Part shown: in pieces, positions 1 through 8,283 of the stretch
How positions within the stretch are numbered: position 1 is the stretch's first letter
How the letters are laid out: each line of letters starts with the position of its first letter
Origin: Aggregatimonas sangjinii
GTDB taxonomy: Bacteria; Bacteroidota; Bacteroidia; Flavobacteriales; Flavobacteriaceae
NCBI RefSeq assembly: GCF_005943945.1
Contig: NZ_CP040710.1
Location: 1,499,001 to 1,563,000, forward strand
Length of the DNA: 64,000 nt
Direction: 5' to 3'
Program-made: the position numbers and the translations under genes
Notes under the pieces: generated by a model
What the model saw: the letters and a program-made list of their open reading frames with translations, nothing else
Databases searched by the model: none
What the model was told of the DNA's origin: nothing

Positions 1-1786
1 ATCTGTTGACTTTTGAATCTACCCCAGGGATGTGCAGGTTATTGATGAAATTCACCTGATTATAACCAGTGCCATGAAAAATAGAACCGAACAGTCCCCA
101 GTTATAGTATACATTGTTTACCAATTCCATTTCCATAACATTGCCCGGATTCACATTAACGAGCGGATTTCTCTCGCTGTTATGCGCAAAAATAGAGTTG
201 TAAATGGTAATTTTAGACGAGGTATTGCTCACCAACATACCCATACTATGATGGTTGTAGTATCCACTACTATTAGGATTGGTCGTATACTCGTGCGATG
301 AATACATCAATGCTTCGGAGAAAATGCAATTTTGAAAAGTGACTCTGGTCGCTGCGTACGGATCGATTACTTCATCGGTAGACCAAGAAAATGCGCAATG
401 GTCAAAAATGATATCGCTAGATCCAATACTTGCCGCATCGCCTGAAAATTCTTGATTTCGTCCTCTTCCGGCCCGAATACGAATACCTCGAACAATAACA
501 TTGCCGCCGGTAACTTGTAGGGCCGGTTGTTCCATGCTGCTTGATCTGCGTATAGTGATGCCGTCACCAGGAGCTGTTTGCCCAGCGATGGTAAGATTGC
601 CATTTTGAACACGTAGCGTTTGCTGAACGGTAATGTAACCGGCCACTTTGAAAACGACTATCCTCGGACCACTGGCTTCTATGGCCGCCCTTAAGCTACC
701 GATACCGCTATCATTAAGATTGGTAACCTCGATAACCGTACCTCCTCTGCCTCCTGTGGCGTACTTTCCGAAACCTTCAGCTCCGGGAAAGGCTTTTAAC
801 TCGCCAAGATTGGGTATATCGGTAGTAGGTGGTGTTTCCACCTCTCCCTGTACTGTAAGGTTGATGACTTGGGTGCAGCCCTCATCTGAAGTTAGGAGGT
901 AGGCGCCGCTATTTGCCGAAGTGACTGCCCCTAGATTGAAATTGTCCCCGACCGTAGTGCCGTTAGGCAATTCAATACTAAGGCCGATATTGTTGGGTAG
1001 CATACTCAATACTACTTCGGTTCCCACAGCTACTGTTAAATTGCTCTGGCCATCCGCCCATACACCATTTAGTCGATATTCTGGAATGATAGCGCCAGTA
1101 GAACAGTCGTTCTCCTCAACTACATTTACGGTAACCGTGCCTTCTTCGGTTGTGGTGTTGCCATCATCATCGGTGGTTTCTACGGTGTAAGAGAAAGTAT
1201 CGGTTTCGGTCTCCGGTTCCGGCTCAGGTTCTGGAGTGGGCTCCGGTTCTGGCTCCGGCTCCGGTTCTGGAGTGGGCTCCGGTTCTGGTTCAGGAGTGGG
1301 TTCCGGTTCAGGAGTGTGTTCCGGTTCTGGAGTGGGCTCCGGTTCTGGTTCAGGAGTGGGTTCCGGTTCTGGAGTGGGTTCCGGTTCTGGAGTGGGTTCC
1401 GGCTCCTCTTCCGGTTCAGGAGTGGAAGGCGGACTAGTTGATTCTGCGGTTTGCGTGGTTTCTGGGGTAGCAGTACCTAAAGTGTAGGTAATCGTATTGT
1501 CATCGTTGATTTGTACTGTACCGAAGGATGGGTTCGTCACATTGGTAATGACCACGTTGCCTAAATCCTGTACGCCATCGTTGGCCAGCACATTGATAGT
1601 AATGGAACCTGATGGAGGAATATTGTAAACATCATCGATTACAAATCCATTTAGGGTATCATCGCCATTATCGGAGATGGCATATTCCGACAATACGTCT
1701 GCGTCTTCGGAGCAAGAAAAAAACAATACAAGTACAGAAACAACCATCGCGAGTAGACCACGATAGTTTTGGGTGGGTATTTTCAT
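1..1786 (-). CDS. Pectate lyase (PL1-like) multidomain lipoprotein, 3' end beyond window
   Basis: Reads leftward from ATG at 1784-1786 and runs open off the window edge, so the C-terminus is missing. The N-terminus is a lipoprotein signal ending LFFSC. Next comes a cadherin/Big-like segment (VINVLANDG-type text) split by a Pro-Glu-Thr linker, then one Ig-like module starting PEYRLNG and ending DEGC. The catalytic domain begins at [17 protein letters not shown] and continues with [10 protein letters not shown] and [11 protein letters not shown], text typical of Bacteroidota family 1 pectate lyases, which cleave pectic galacturonan by beta-elimination. The Ig-like module is nearly the same as those in the giant oxidase at 16502-22900. 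Substrate specificity cannot be read from the partial domain. The family call is confident; the exact activity is inferred. Confidence 0.85.
   Translation of the reverse strand, partial: MKIPTQNYRGLLAMVVSVLVLFFSCSEDADVLSEYAISDNGDDTLNGFVIDDVYNIPPSGSITINVLANDGVQDLGNVVITNVTNPSFGTVQINDDNTITYTLGTATPETTQTAESTSPPSTPEPEEEPEPTPEPEPTPEPEPTPEPEPEPTPEPEHTPEPEPTPEPEPEPTPEPEPEPEPEPTPEPEPEPETETDTFSYTVETTDDDGNTTTEEGTVTVNVVEENDCSTGAIIPEYRLNGVWADGQSNLTVAVGTEVVLSMLPNNIGLSIELPNGTTVGDNFNLGAVTSANSGAYLLTSDEGCTQVINLTVQGEVETPPTTDIPNLGELKAFPGAEGFGKYATGGRGGTVIEVTNLNDSGIGSLRAAIEASGPRIVVFKVAGYITVQQTLRVQNGNLTIAGQTAPGDGITIRRSSSMEQPALQVTGGNVIVRGIRIRAGRGRNQEFSGDAASIGSSDIIFDHCAFSWSTDEVIDPYAATRVTFQNCIFSEALMYSSHEYTTNPNSSGYYNHHSMGMLVSNTSSKITIYNSIFAHNSERNPLVNVNPGNVMEMELVNNVYYNWGLFGSIFHGTGYNQVNFINNLHIPGVDSKVNR
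1195..1425 (-). repeat. Low-complexity Pro-Glu-Thr linker repeat
   Basis: The plus strand reads as repeats of a GGTTCC/GGTTCT/GGAGTGGG type. On the coding minus strand this is [12 protein letters not shown]-style text, roughly 75 residues. It lies between NTITYTLG and DTFSYTVE, which in other cadherin-like domains are neighbouring strands, so the linker seems to have expanded inside one domain. Short-unit repeats like this are prone to slippage. Confidence 0.8.
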
Positions 1787-2198
1787 GAGTAGGCTAAGAT
1801 TTTAATTTTAAACTTGGTTTAATTATAAATTACAAGGTTATTTTAATGTGCTATGATCGATTTAAAACTCGTTCCAAAAGACCAAAAAAAATAACATATC
1901 CACTAGAGTACGTGCAAATTCTCTTATTTAGACGTCAAACTACCAAAAAAATCGACGAAATACGCTAATATTTAACATTTTAACAATTTAGTCACTGTTT
2001 TGGGCTCTAAAATGATAGAAACCGAAGTGGTCTAAGACTGACCACCTTGGATTGAGTGATCGCCAGTATATGAAATGGCATTTAAAAATTTAAAATCATA
2101 GAAAATGGAACCCTCCAAGAAGACGGGCGCTATGCTGTTTTAGAAAAAAAGAAATGTGAAAGTAGCAGGGGTGAGTGCAATATAATAGGGACAAACTT
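1787..2198. other. Intergenic, AT-rich, no gene seen
   Basis: About 410 bases between two minus-strand genes. It should hold the promoter of the pectate lyase gene and the end of the capsule operon transcript. I found no exact TAnnTTTG box or convincing hairpin. Confidence 0.5.
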
Positions 2199-2789
2199 CT
2201 AATTACCAAGTACTGCTCTTAGTGTTTTAAGAATGATCTGAATATCCTTGGAATAACTTCTTTCCAGGATATATTTCTTGTTTAGGGCTAATTTTTCAGG
2301 CATTATTTGTTCTATATACATCTGCTCGGGATCGTGCGCTTCTTTTAATATTTCATTTTCATTGCGAAAATGAATCGATGCATAGTCCGTTATTCCCGGA
2401 CGTACGGATAATACAATAAGGTCTTCTTCGGAGTAAAGATCAACATATTTTCTTACCTCCGGTCTAGGGCCTACAAGGCTCATTTCTCCAAACAGTACAT
2501 TAAATAGCTGCGGAAGTTCATCCAATTTTAACTTCCTAAGAAATAAACCCGCCTTGGTAACTCTGGAATCCCTATCACCCACTGTAAGCAGTCCTTTTTT
2601 ATCGGAGCCTGTGTACATAGTCCTGAATTTCCATATTCTGAAATCCTTATTTCCTTTGCCCACCCTTACTTGCTTATAAAGTACTGGGCCTTTCGAACCT
2701 AATTTTATAATTATGGAAATCAATACCAGAAAAGGACAAATCACAAGAATGCCTATGGCTGAAAAGAAAATGTCCGAAATGCGTTTCAT
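2199..2789 (-). CDS. Initiating sugar-phosphate transferase (PglC/WcaJ C-domain type)
   Basis: A 196-residue bacterial sugar transferase of the short monotopic type. It moves a sugar-1-phosphate from a UDP-sugar to undecaprenyl phosphate, the first membrane step of capsule or glycan assembly. Visible signs are MKRISDIFFSAIGIL with one hydrophobic re-entrant segment (residues 8-30), WKFRTM, LRKLKLDELPQL, SLVGPRPE and the VRPGITD motif. It lacks the extra N-terminal membrane domain of WbaP/WcaJ, so the length fits PglC. It lies 34 bases after the aminotransferase gene in the same direction, so probably one operon with it and the GT4. The sugar is unknown; with a DegT enzyme and a CapD-like dehydratase nearby, an amino-deoxy sugar is a reasonable inference. 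Confidence 0.9.
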   Translation of the reverse strand: MKRISDIFFSAIGILVICPFLVLISIIIKLGSKGPVLYKQVRVGKGNKDFRIWKFRTMYTGSDKKGLLTVGDRDSRVTKAGLFLRKLKLDELPQLFNVLFGEMSLVGPRPEVRKYVDLYSEEDLIVLSVRPGITDYASIHFRNENEILKEAHDPEQMYIEQIMPEKLALNKKYILERSYSKDIQIILKTLRAVLGN

Positions 2790-2823
2790 TGGTAAGACAA
2801 CATATTAATTTTACGCTACTATT

Positions 2824-4032
2824 TTAGGCCATTACATCTTCAACTGCCGCACTCACTGTTTCCACTATGAAATTCAATTCTATTTCCGAGAGCTGCGGAT
2901 ATATCGGTAACGAAATTTCATTTTTATACTGGTCGAATGCTACCGGAAAATCAGCAATATTGAATCCCATGGTCTTAAAAACGGTGAGCAAAGGAAGCGG
3001 CTGAAAATGAACGTTTACGGCTACATCCTTAGTGGAAATGTACGCTATAATGGCATCGCGTTGTGCCTCGGTGGCATTTTTGATCCGAAGCGCATAGAGA
3101 TGACATGAAGATGCCTTGTCCTCGTCCTTACTTGGTGGTGCAATAGCCCAATGTTTATTGGAAAAAAAGCGATTGTAGTATTCGAAGATTTCAACACGTC
3201 TTGGTAGTACTTCGGATTCGTACGTTTGCATCTGGCCTACACCAATGGCTGCCAGGACGTCGGGCATATTGATCTTTAGGCCTGGGTAGATAATATCGTA
3301 CCGCCAAGAGCCGGCCTTACTTTTTGAAAAAGCATCTTTGGTCTGCCCATTCAAGGAATAGCAGCGTAGGGTGGCATAGAGCTCATCATTTTTGAAGGGC
3401 TCGGGAAGGTTGAGGCATATGGCCCCACCTTCGGCCGTCGTTACATTTTTGACCGCGTGTAAGGAAAATATGGTTATATCGGTCAACAAACCTGTTTTTT
3501 TTCCTTTGTATGTCGCCCCTATCGAGTGGGCTGCGTCGGAGATCACTAGAATTCTGCCGAGCTTTTTCTGAACTTCACTCGAGGGATTGAATACGGCTTT
3601 CCTGCGTTCCGCAAGTTGGTTTATCTCATCATAATCACAAGGCCATCCTGCAATATCTACGGGCATTATCACTTTTGTCTTAGGTGTAATTGCTTTTTCG
3701 ATGGCCTCCAGCGAAATATTAAAATCTTCACCTACATCGACTAAAACAGGTTTAGCCCCCGAATGAATTACGGCCAAAGCTGTAGCGGAGTAAGTATAGG
3801 CAGGTATGATTACCTCGTCCTCGGGCCCAAGCCCCATCCAATTAAAAATGAGCATAGCGCCAGACGTCCAAGAGTTTACGCATAGAACATGGGGTACTTT
3901 GGTCTGCTCGGCAATTTGTTGTTCCAAAAGTTTTACTTTCGGTCCTGTGGTAATCCAGCCTGAATCCAAGGAATCGAGAACCTCGTTTTTCACGGCATCA
4001 TTGATGTAAGGTGGTGAGAAAGGTATTTTCAT
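2824..4032 (-). CDS. DegT/DnrJ/EryC1/StrS-family sugar aminotransferase
   Basis: 402 residues, full length for this PLP family, which aminates keto-sugars bound to nucleotides. It starts with PFSPPYI and GWITTGPKV, has the substrate/PLP region SWTSGAMLI, the SDAAHSIGA segment, and the Schiff-base lysine at about residue 195 in HAVKNVTTAEGG. The stop overlaps the GT4 gene by 4 bases (ATGA type), showing translational coupling. With the CapD/WbpM-like dehydratase across the divergent promoter it would give a 4-amino-4,6-dideoxy sugar, as in PglF-PglE type pathways. That product is inferred. Confidence 0.92.
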   Translation of the reverse strand: MKIPFSPPYINDAVKNEVLDSLDSGWITTGPKVKLLEQQIAEQTKVPHVLCVNSWTSGAMLIFNWMGLGPEDEVIIPAYTYSATALAVIHSGAKPVLVDVGEDFNISLEAIEKAITPKTKVIMPVDIAGWPCDYDEINQLAERRKAVFNPSSEVQKKLGRILVISDAAHSIGATYKGKKTGLLTDITIFSLHAVKNVTTAEGGAICLNLPEPFKNDELYATLRCYSLNGQTKDAFSKSKAGSWRYDIIYPGLKINMPDVLAAIGVGQMQTYESEVLPRRVEIFEYYNRFFSNKHWAIAPPSKDEDKASSCHLYALRIKNATEAQRDAIIAYISTKDVAVNVHFQPLPLLTVFKTMGFNIADFPVAFDQYKNEISLPIYPQLSEIELNFIVETVSAAVEDVMA

Positions 4033-5120
4033 AAAGTATTTTTATATAAATCCGAGTAGTTTTTACTTATAACGGCTAAACTATAGAGTTTTACATTGAT
4101 GAGGGCATTTTCTGAAAGTTTATCCGCTAAATTTTTATCGGTACCCATGCGAATAAGGGCCTCTGCAAGGTCGTTGGAATTATTGGTGTCGACGATCAGG
4201 GCTTCTTTTTCGTGTCTCGCGATATCCCTAACACCTGCGACATCGGTCGTTATCAACGGAAGGCCCATCGCGGAAGCCTCTAACAACACCCTGGCAAAGC
4301 CCTCCCTGTACCACGTTGGAAGTACAAAAGTATCTGATCGGCGGAGCAAATCATAAATATCCGACCGAACTCCAAGCCAGTCGACATACGCGCTGTATGT
4401 CTCGATCAAATTCTTGTTTAGTTTTTTGGAATTTTCCTCTAAAGGGCCTACCAATAGGAATTTGAAATGATATCCTTTTGCATGGCATATTTTGGCAGCT
4501 TCCAAAAAATTCACAATTCCTTTTTCATAAATTAACCTAGACACGCAGATGGCCGTAAAGGGCTCGTGCTTTCTAGGCGCAACAGCACCGATTTTTGTTA
4601 AATCGATACCGCTCCCGTAAATCATTGAGTGATTTGAATGTTTTATAAGGCCGTTTTTTAAAAAAATATCCCTGTCCTCAGAATTTTGAAAAGTGGTATG
4701 CGATACACGGTTCCGGATAATATAATGTAAGAAAACATAGAGGAATCTGATGGGTGCACTTTTAAAATCCTTGGAGACGAAAGCTTTTCCTAAACCCGTT
4801 ATGGTCCTGACGATTTTGACCTTCAACCGGTATGCTGCTATGGGTACTAGAAAAGCTGGTTTGGTGTCGAAAGTTTGAACAATGTCGAAAGTGTTTTCAG
4901 AAAATATTCTTTTGTACTGCCTTACCGTTTTAAAGTCCGAAAAAGGATTAAAACTTCGATTAAGATCATATTTGATGAAGTTGATTTTTTCCGGATAATC
5001 ATAGTCTTTCGTACCCAAGATAGTTACAGCAAAACCATCGTTCAGTAGATGTCGGGAAAGATCGATTCTCTTGTGGGCATCTTCACCGCCTACCAAACAA
5101 ATATGTATCTTTTTATTCAT
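4029..5120 (-). CDS. Glycosyltransferase family 4 (GT-B fold)
   Basis: 363 residues with an N-terminal acceptor domain (HICLVGGEDAHKRID at the start) and a C-terminal donor domain. Typical GT4 signs are CVSRLIYEKG, FLLVGPLE and the donor-binding block EGFARVLLEASAMGLPLITTD. It probably adds the second sugar to the lipid-linked precursor made by the sugar transferase downstream. It is the first gene of the minus-strand capsule operon. The nearest promoter-like box, CATCTTTG on the minus strand near 5146-5153, is one base off TAnnTTTG. The acceptor and donor are unknown. Confidence 0.92.
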   Translation of the reverse strand: MNKKIHICLVGGEDAHKRIDLSRHLLNDGFAVTILGTKDYDYPEKINFIKYDLNRSFNPFSDFKTVRQYKRIFSENTFDIVQTFDTKPAFLVPIAAYRLKVKIVRTITGLGKAFVSKDFKSAPIRFLYVFLHYIIRNRVSHTTFQNSEDRDIFLKNGLIKHSNHSMIYGSGIDLTKIGAVAPRKHEPFTAICVSRLIYEKGIVNFLEAAKICHAKGYHFKFLLVGPLEENSKKLNKNLIETYSAYVDWLGVRSDIYDLLRRSDTFVLPTWYREGFARVLLEASAMGLPLITTDVAGVRDIARHEKEALIVDTNNSNDLAEALIRMGTDKNLADKLSENALINVKLYSLAVISKNYSDLYKNTL

Positions 5121-5494
5121 AGCATTTGTTACACTGTCGCTAACGCAAAGATGATATTAAAATTTTATTAGGACGTTAAAAAGATGGCAATACAAGGAAA
5201 AATGAACTTCAGTAAACCTCGATAAAGTACAATTAGTGAGAAAAAGAGTTTTATATTTAGTCCTCCGAAACTTTTAATGCTTTTTGTACGTATATCGTTT
5301 TAAATATGTTTTCAAAGGGCTAAAAACCACTAGTTGGAGGTGATAATTTTGAGCGATTTTTTCTATTAACCGATTATTTATAGGTGTTAAACGAATTATA
5401 GCGGGATAATAACCCTATCGCGTTTCATATTATTTATATTCGTATCCCCTTAACTTTGCTCTTAACCTAATTGAGGTGATTAAACATTTATGTT
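5121..5494. promoter_or_regulatory. Divergent promoter region of the capsule locus
   Basis: AT-rich gap between two divergent capsule operons. On the plus strand TAACTTTG at 5451-5458 matches the Bacteroidota -7 box TAnnTTTG and lies 36 bases before the ATG at 5495. A possible minus-strand box (CATCTTTG, one mismatch) sits near 5146-5153. No operator could be recognised. Confidence 0.45.
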
Positions 5495-5911
5495 ATGTTA
5501 CAAACCTACCTAAGGAACAACCTGCACAAATATGCTTCTAAGTGGCTTGTTTTGGCCATTGATGTCATGGTTATTTCCGTAAGCTTTATCATTTCTTATT
5601 TTATTCGTTTCAACCTTTCGCTAAGCTTTGATACCAATATGCTGTGGATTCAACTGCCGGTCGTAATCTTGGCAGGTCTGATTGCCTTTCTCTTTGTAGG
5701 TTCTTACAAGGGGGTCGTTCGGCATACAGGGGTTCGGGATGTCTATAAAATTTTCAATGCCATATGTTTGTCGAGTATTTTAATGATTACGATGGTGTTG
5801 GTCAATCGGGAGATTAATATTTCCAATAAATTCACTATTCCATTGGGTATTATAATTATCCACAGTCTCCTCGGGTTTATTAAGTTTAACCGCCTTACGC
5901 TATGTTTTTAA
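5495..5911 (+). CDS. N-terminal membrane part of a frameshifted CapD/WbpM-like dehydratase
   Basis: 138 residues with about four hydrophobic segments (WLVLAIDVMVISVSFIISY and later ones), as in the membrane domain of the WbpM/CapD/PglF family of nucleotide-sugar 4,6-dehydratases. The frame ends at TAA 5909-5911. The next frame continues the expected protein straight away (LRYVFKALYDDFLVRN, then the Rossmann start VLIYGAGESG). The two pieces are therefore one gene broken by a +1 shift close to 5876-5886. Whether the break is real or a sequencing error cannot be told from the read. The last residues after GFI are out-of-frame text. Confidence 0.8.
   Translation: MLQTYLRNNLHKYASKWLVLAIDVMVISVSFIISYFIRFNLSLSFDTNMLWIQLPVVILAGLIAFLFVGSYKGVVRHTGVRDVYKIFNAICLSSILMITMVLVNREINISNKFTIPLGIIIIHSLLGFIKFNRLTLCF
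5876..5886 (+). other. Apparent +1 frameshift site in the dehydratase gene
   Basis: The upstream frame has codons starting at positions equal to 2 mod 3 and the downstream frame at 0 mod 3. Dropping one A at 5882/5883 (ATTAAGTTT to ATTAGTTT) gives a smooth join reading LLGFISLTALRYVFKALYD. There is no long homopolymer here. Confidence 0.7.
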
Positions 5912-5960
5912 GGCACTCTATGACGATTTTTTAGTACGTAATCTGAAAGTTAATAAAAAC

Positions 5961-7430
5961 GTGCTCATTTATGGTGCGGGAGAATCTGGAATACTCACTC
6001 ACAATGCACTTACGAATCATTCGAAGAGCAGGGCGCGAGTGGTAGGTTATATCGATAATGATACAAAAAAGACAGGAAAACTGATCAATGGTGTAAAGGT
6101 CTATCCAAAAGAGGTGTTAAGCAAGTCGTTCCTTGATAAAAACAATATCTCGGAGGTTATTTTCTCTATTCAAAATATAGATCCTAAAAATCTGAGGTCT
6201 TTGGTTGAAAATCTGGTTGAATTTCCCGTTCAAGTAAAAATAGTGCCCCCTGTTGAAGACTGGATAAATGGAGAATTAAAAGCATCTCAGATTAAACAGG
6301 TACAGATAGAGGATTTGTTGGACAGACCACCTATTAACATCAAGAATGAAAAAATCGAACAAGATCTCCGGGGTAAAGTAATACTCGTGACGGGAGGAGC
6401 GGGTTCCATCGGCAGTGAGCTCGTGCGTCAGATATGCGGTTATGATTACAAAGCCTTGGTCATAATCGATCAGGCAGAGTCTGCTTTATATGATTTGCAG
6501 CAAGAACTTAAACAAAACGGCTACCATAACTTTGTTCCTATTGTAGGCGATATTAGGGATAAAAATAGATTGAGCGCCATTTTTCAGGAACATAAGCCGC
6601 ATATCGTTTTTCATGCCGCCGCCTATAAGCATGTACCGTTGATGGAGTACAATTCTTATGAAGCGATTAAAGTCAATATCGCAGGTACCAAAACGGTAGC
6701 GGACCTGGCCGTTAGTTACGGGGTAGATAAGTTTGTCTTCGTTTCTACCGATAAGGCCGTGAACCCGACCAATGTGATGGGCGCCACAAAAAGAATCGCA
6801 GAAATGTATATGAGCTGTATGCAGCAAGAAATGAAGACCAAATTCATCATCACACGTTTTGGGAATGTTTTGGGCTCCAATGGTTCGGTAATACCCTTGT
6901 TTAGAAGACAAATAGAAAATGGCGGCCCTTTAACCGTGACCCATTTAGACGTAACTCGTTTCTTTATGACCATCCCGGAAGCCTCTCAATTGGTGCTAGA
7001 AGCAGGTGCCATGGGCGAAGGGGGAGAGATATTCATTTTTGATATGGGCGAATCGGTTAAGATATTCGATTTGGCAAAGAATATGATCAGGCTATCCGGG
7101 TTAAGCTATCCAGATGACATCGATATTAAGATTACGGGACTTAGGCCTGGTGAAAAACTATACGAAGAGCTTTTGGCCAATGGTGAGAATACCCTTCCTA
7201 CATACAATAAGAAAATAAAAATAAGCAAGGTGCGCGAATTGGATTTTGCCCACGTACGGTCTAAAATCGATGAACTTTGTGTTACGAACATGTTTTTCTC
7301 CGGTAACACCGTTATGCTGATGAAGGAAATCGTACCAGAGTATGTGTCGAATAATTCAGATTTCTGCGAGCTCGATAAAAAGAATGGGAAGAGCAAGAGC
7401 AAATCAGTGCTAAAGGTTGTGCAGTCATAA
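5961..7430 (+). CDS. CapD/WbpM-like nucleotide-sugar 4,6-dehydratase, main part after frameshift
   Basis: The GTG at 5961 is only the first start-like codon in this frame. The true protein most likely starts at 5495 and crosses the frameshift. The piece holds the first Rossmann-like domain (IYGAGESG) and then the SDR domain with TGGAGSIGSELVRQI for NAD(P), FHAAAYKHVPLME, STDKAVNPTNVMGATKR for catalysis, and FGNVLGSNGSV. Family members dehydrate and sometimes epimerise UDP-GlcNAc at the membrane, feeding an aminotransferase. The DegT enzyme at 2824-4032 fits as partner. If the frameshift is real the catalytic domain could still be translated from an internal start, but it would lack its membrane anchor. 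Confidence 0.88.
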   Translation: MLIYGAGESGILTHNALTNHSKSRARVVGYIDNDTKKTGKLINGVKVYPKEVLSKSFLDKNNISEVIFSIQNIDPKNLRSLVENLVEFPVQVKIVPPVEDWINGELKASQIKQVQIEDLLDRPPINIKNEKIEQDLRGKVILVTGGAGSIGSELVRQICGYDYKALVIIDQAESALYDLQQELKQNGYHNFVPIVGDIRDKNRLSAIFQEHKPHIVFHAAAYKHVPLMEYNSYEAIKVNIAGTKTVADLAVSYGVDKFVFVSTDKAVNPTNVMGATKRIAEMYMSCMQQEMKTKFIITRFGNVLGSNGSVIPLFRRQIENGGPLTVTHLDVTRFFMTIPEASQLVLEAGAMGEGGEIFIFDMGESVKIFDLAKNMIRLSGLSYPDDIDIKITGLRPGEKLYEELLANGENTLPTYNKKIKISKVRELDFAHVRSKIDELCVTNMFFSGNTVMLMKEIVPEYVSNNSDFCELDKKNGKSKSKSVLKVVQS

Positions 7431-7488
7431 ATTTTCCTTAATCTTGCAAACAGAAAATCGAAATATGTTCATCGTAAAACGTATCAAT

Positions 7489-8265
7489 ATGAAGCTTACC
7501 ACAAATCTAGTTTTTCTCGCCTTATCGACCATCTTGTTATTCAGTTCTTGTGGTTCTAAAAAAGATGTGGTTTATTTTCAGGATACAGGCGATTATGAGA
7601 CCATTGTAAGCAATAACAAGCACGTTGGTAAATTTAAAATCGATGATGTCGTAAGCATTAATGTATCGACCTATGACCCTACAGCAAGTATGCCTTTCAA
7701 TTTGTACAGGGGTGGTGGTATCGAACAGGGATCTCGAGGGGAGCAGATCGATTATATCGTAGATAAGAATGGTGAAATAGAATTTCCGGTTATAGGGGCG
7801 ATTAAAATTGTAGGATTATCCTCCGATGAGACAAAAACGCTTATTAAGGAAAAGCTGAAACTATATCTTAAGGATCCTATCGTAAATATTCGTCTAAAGA
7901 ATTTTACGGTGACTATTCTGGGTGAAGTGAACAGACCCGGAACATATCCTGTGAACGGCGAGCAGATTACGATATTGGAAGCAATCGGTCTTGCTGGGGA
8001 TTTGACCATAAAAGGAAAACGCGATAATGTAATGGTTACACGCGATTTTAATGGAACGAAGGTGTATACAAGGGTAGATTTGACTAGAAAAGAAACGATG
8101 AGTTCGCCGGTCTTTTATCTTACCCAAAACGATGTCGTTTACGTAGAGCCGAATCAGTCCGCAATAACCTCTTCTGCATTGGATAACAGAGCTACTATCT
8201 GGGTTTCCATACTTTCTACCTTGCTTACTACTTCGGTACTTATTATCACCAACAACAACAGATAG
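7489..8265 (+). CDS. Wza-like polysaccharide export lipoprotein
   Basis: Outer-membrane export channel protein for capsule. The start at 7489 (MKLTTNLVF) gives a clean lipoprotein signal with lipobox FSSC; an in-frame ATG at 7465 adds eight residues and is the alternative. A poly-export domain follows (VSINVSTYDPT, YIVDKNGEIEFPVIG), then one SLBB domain (VTILGEVNRPGTYPV, ILEAIGLAGD), and the protein ends in a hydrophobic segment TLLTTSVLIITNNN. At about 258 residues it is shorter than E. coli Wza, as is usual in Bacteroidota. Eighteen bases separate it from the kinase gene, so the two are co-transcribed. Confidence 0.92.
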   Translation: MKLTTNLVFLALSTILLFSSCGSKKDVVYFQDTGDYETIVSNNKHVGKFKIDDVVSINVSTYDPTASMPFNLYRGGGIEQGSRGEQIDYIVDKNGEIEFPVIGAIKIVGLSSDETKTLIKEKLKLYLKDPIVNIRLKNFTVTILGEVNRPGTYPVNGEQITILEAIGLAGDLTIKGKRDNVMVTRDFNGTKVYTRVDLTRKETMSSPVFYLTQNDVVYVEPNQSAITSSALDNRATIWVSILSTLLTTSVLIITNNNR

Positions 8266-8283
8266 ATTAAAAAAAGTTTCTAG

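Noticed and set aside
1236-1487. Open frame reading GSGSGSGV repeats on the plus strand
   Set aside because: Antisense of the Pro-Glu-Thr linker of the pectate lyase; the minus frame continues into recognisable domains on both sides.
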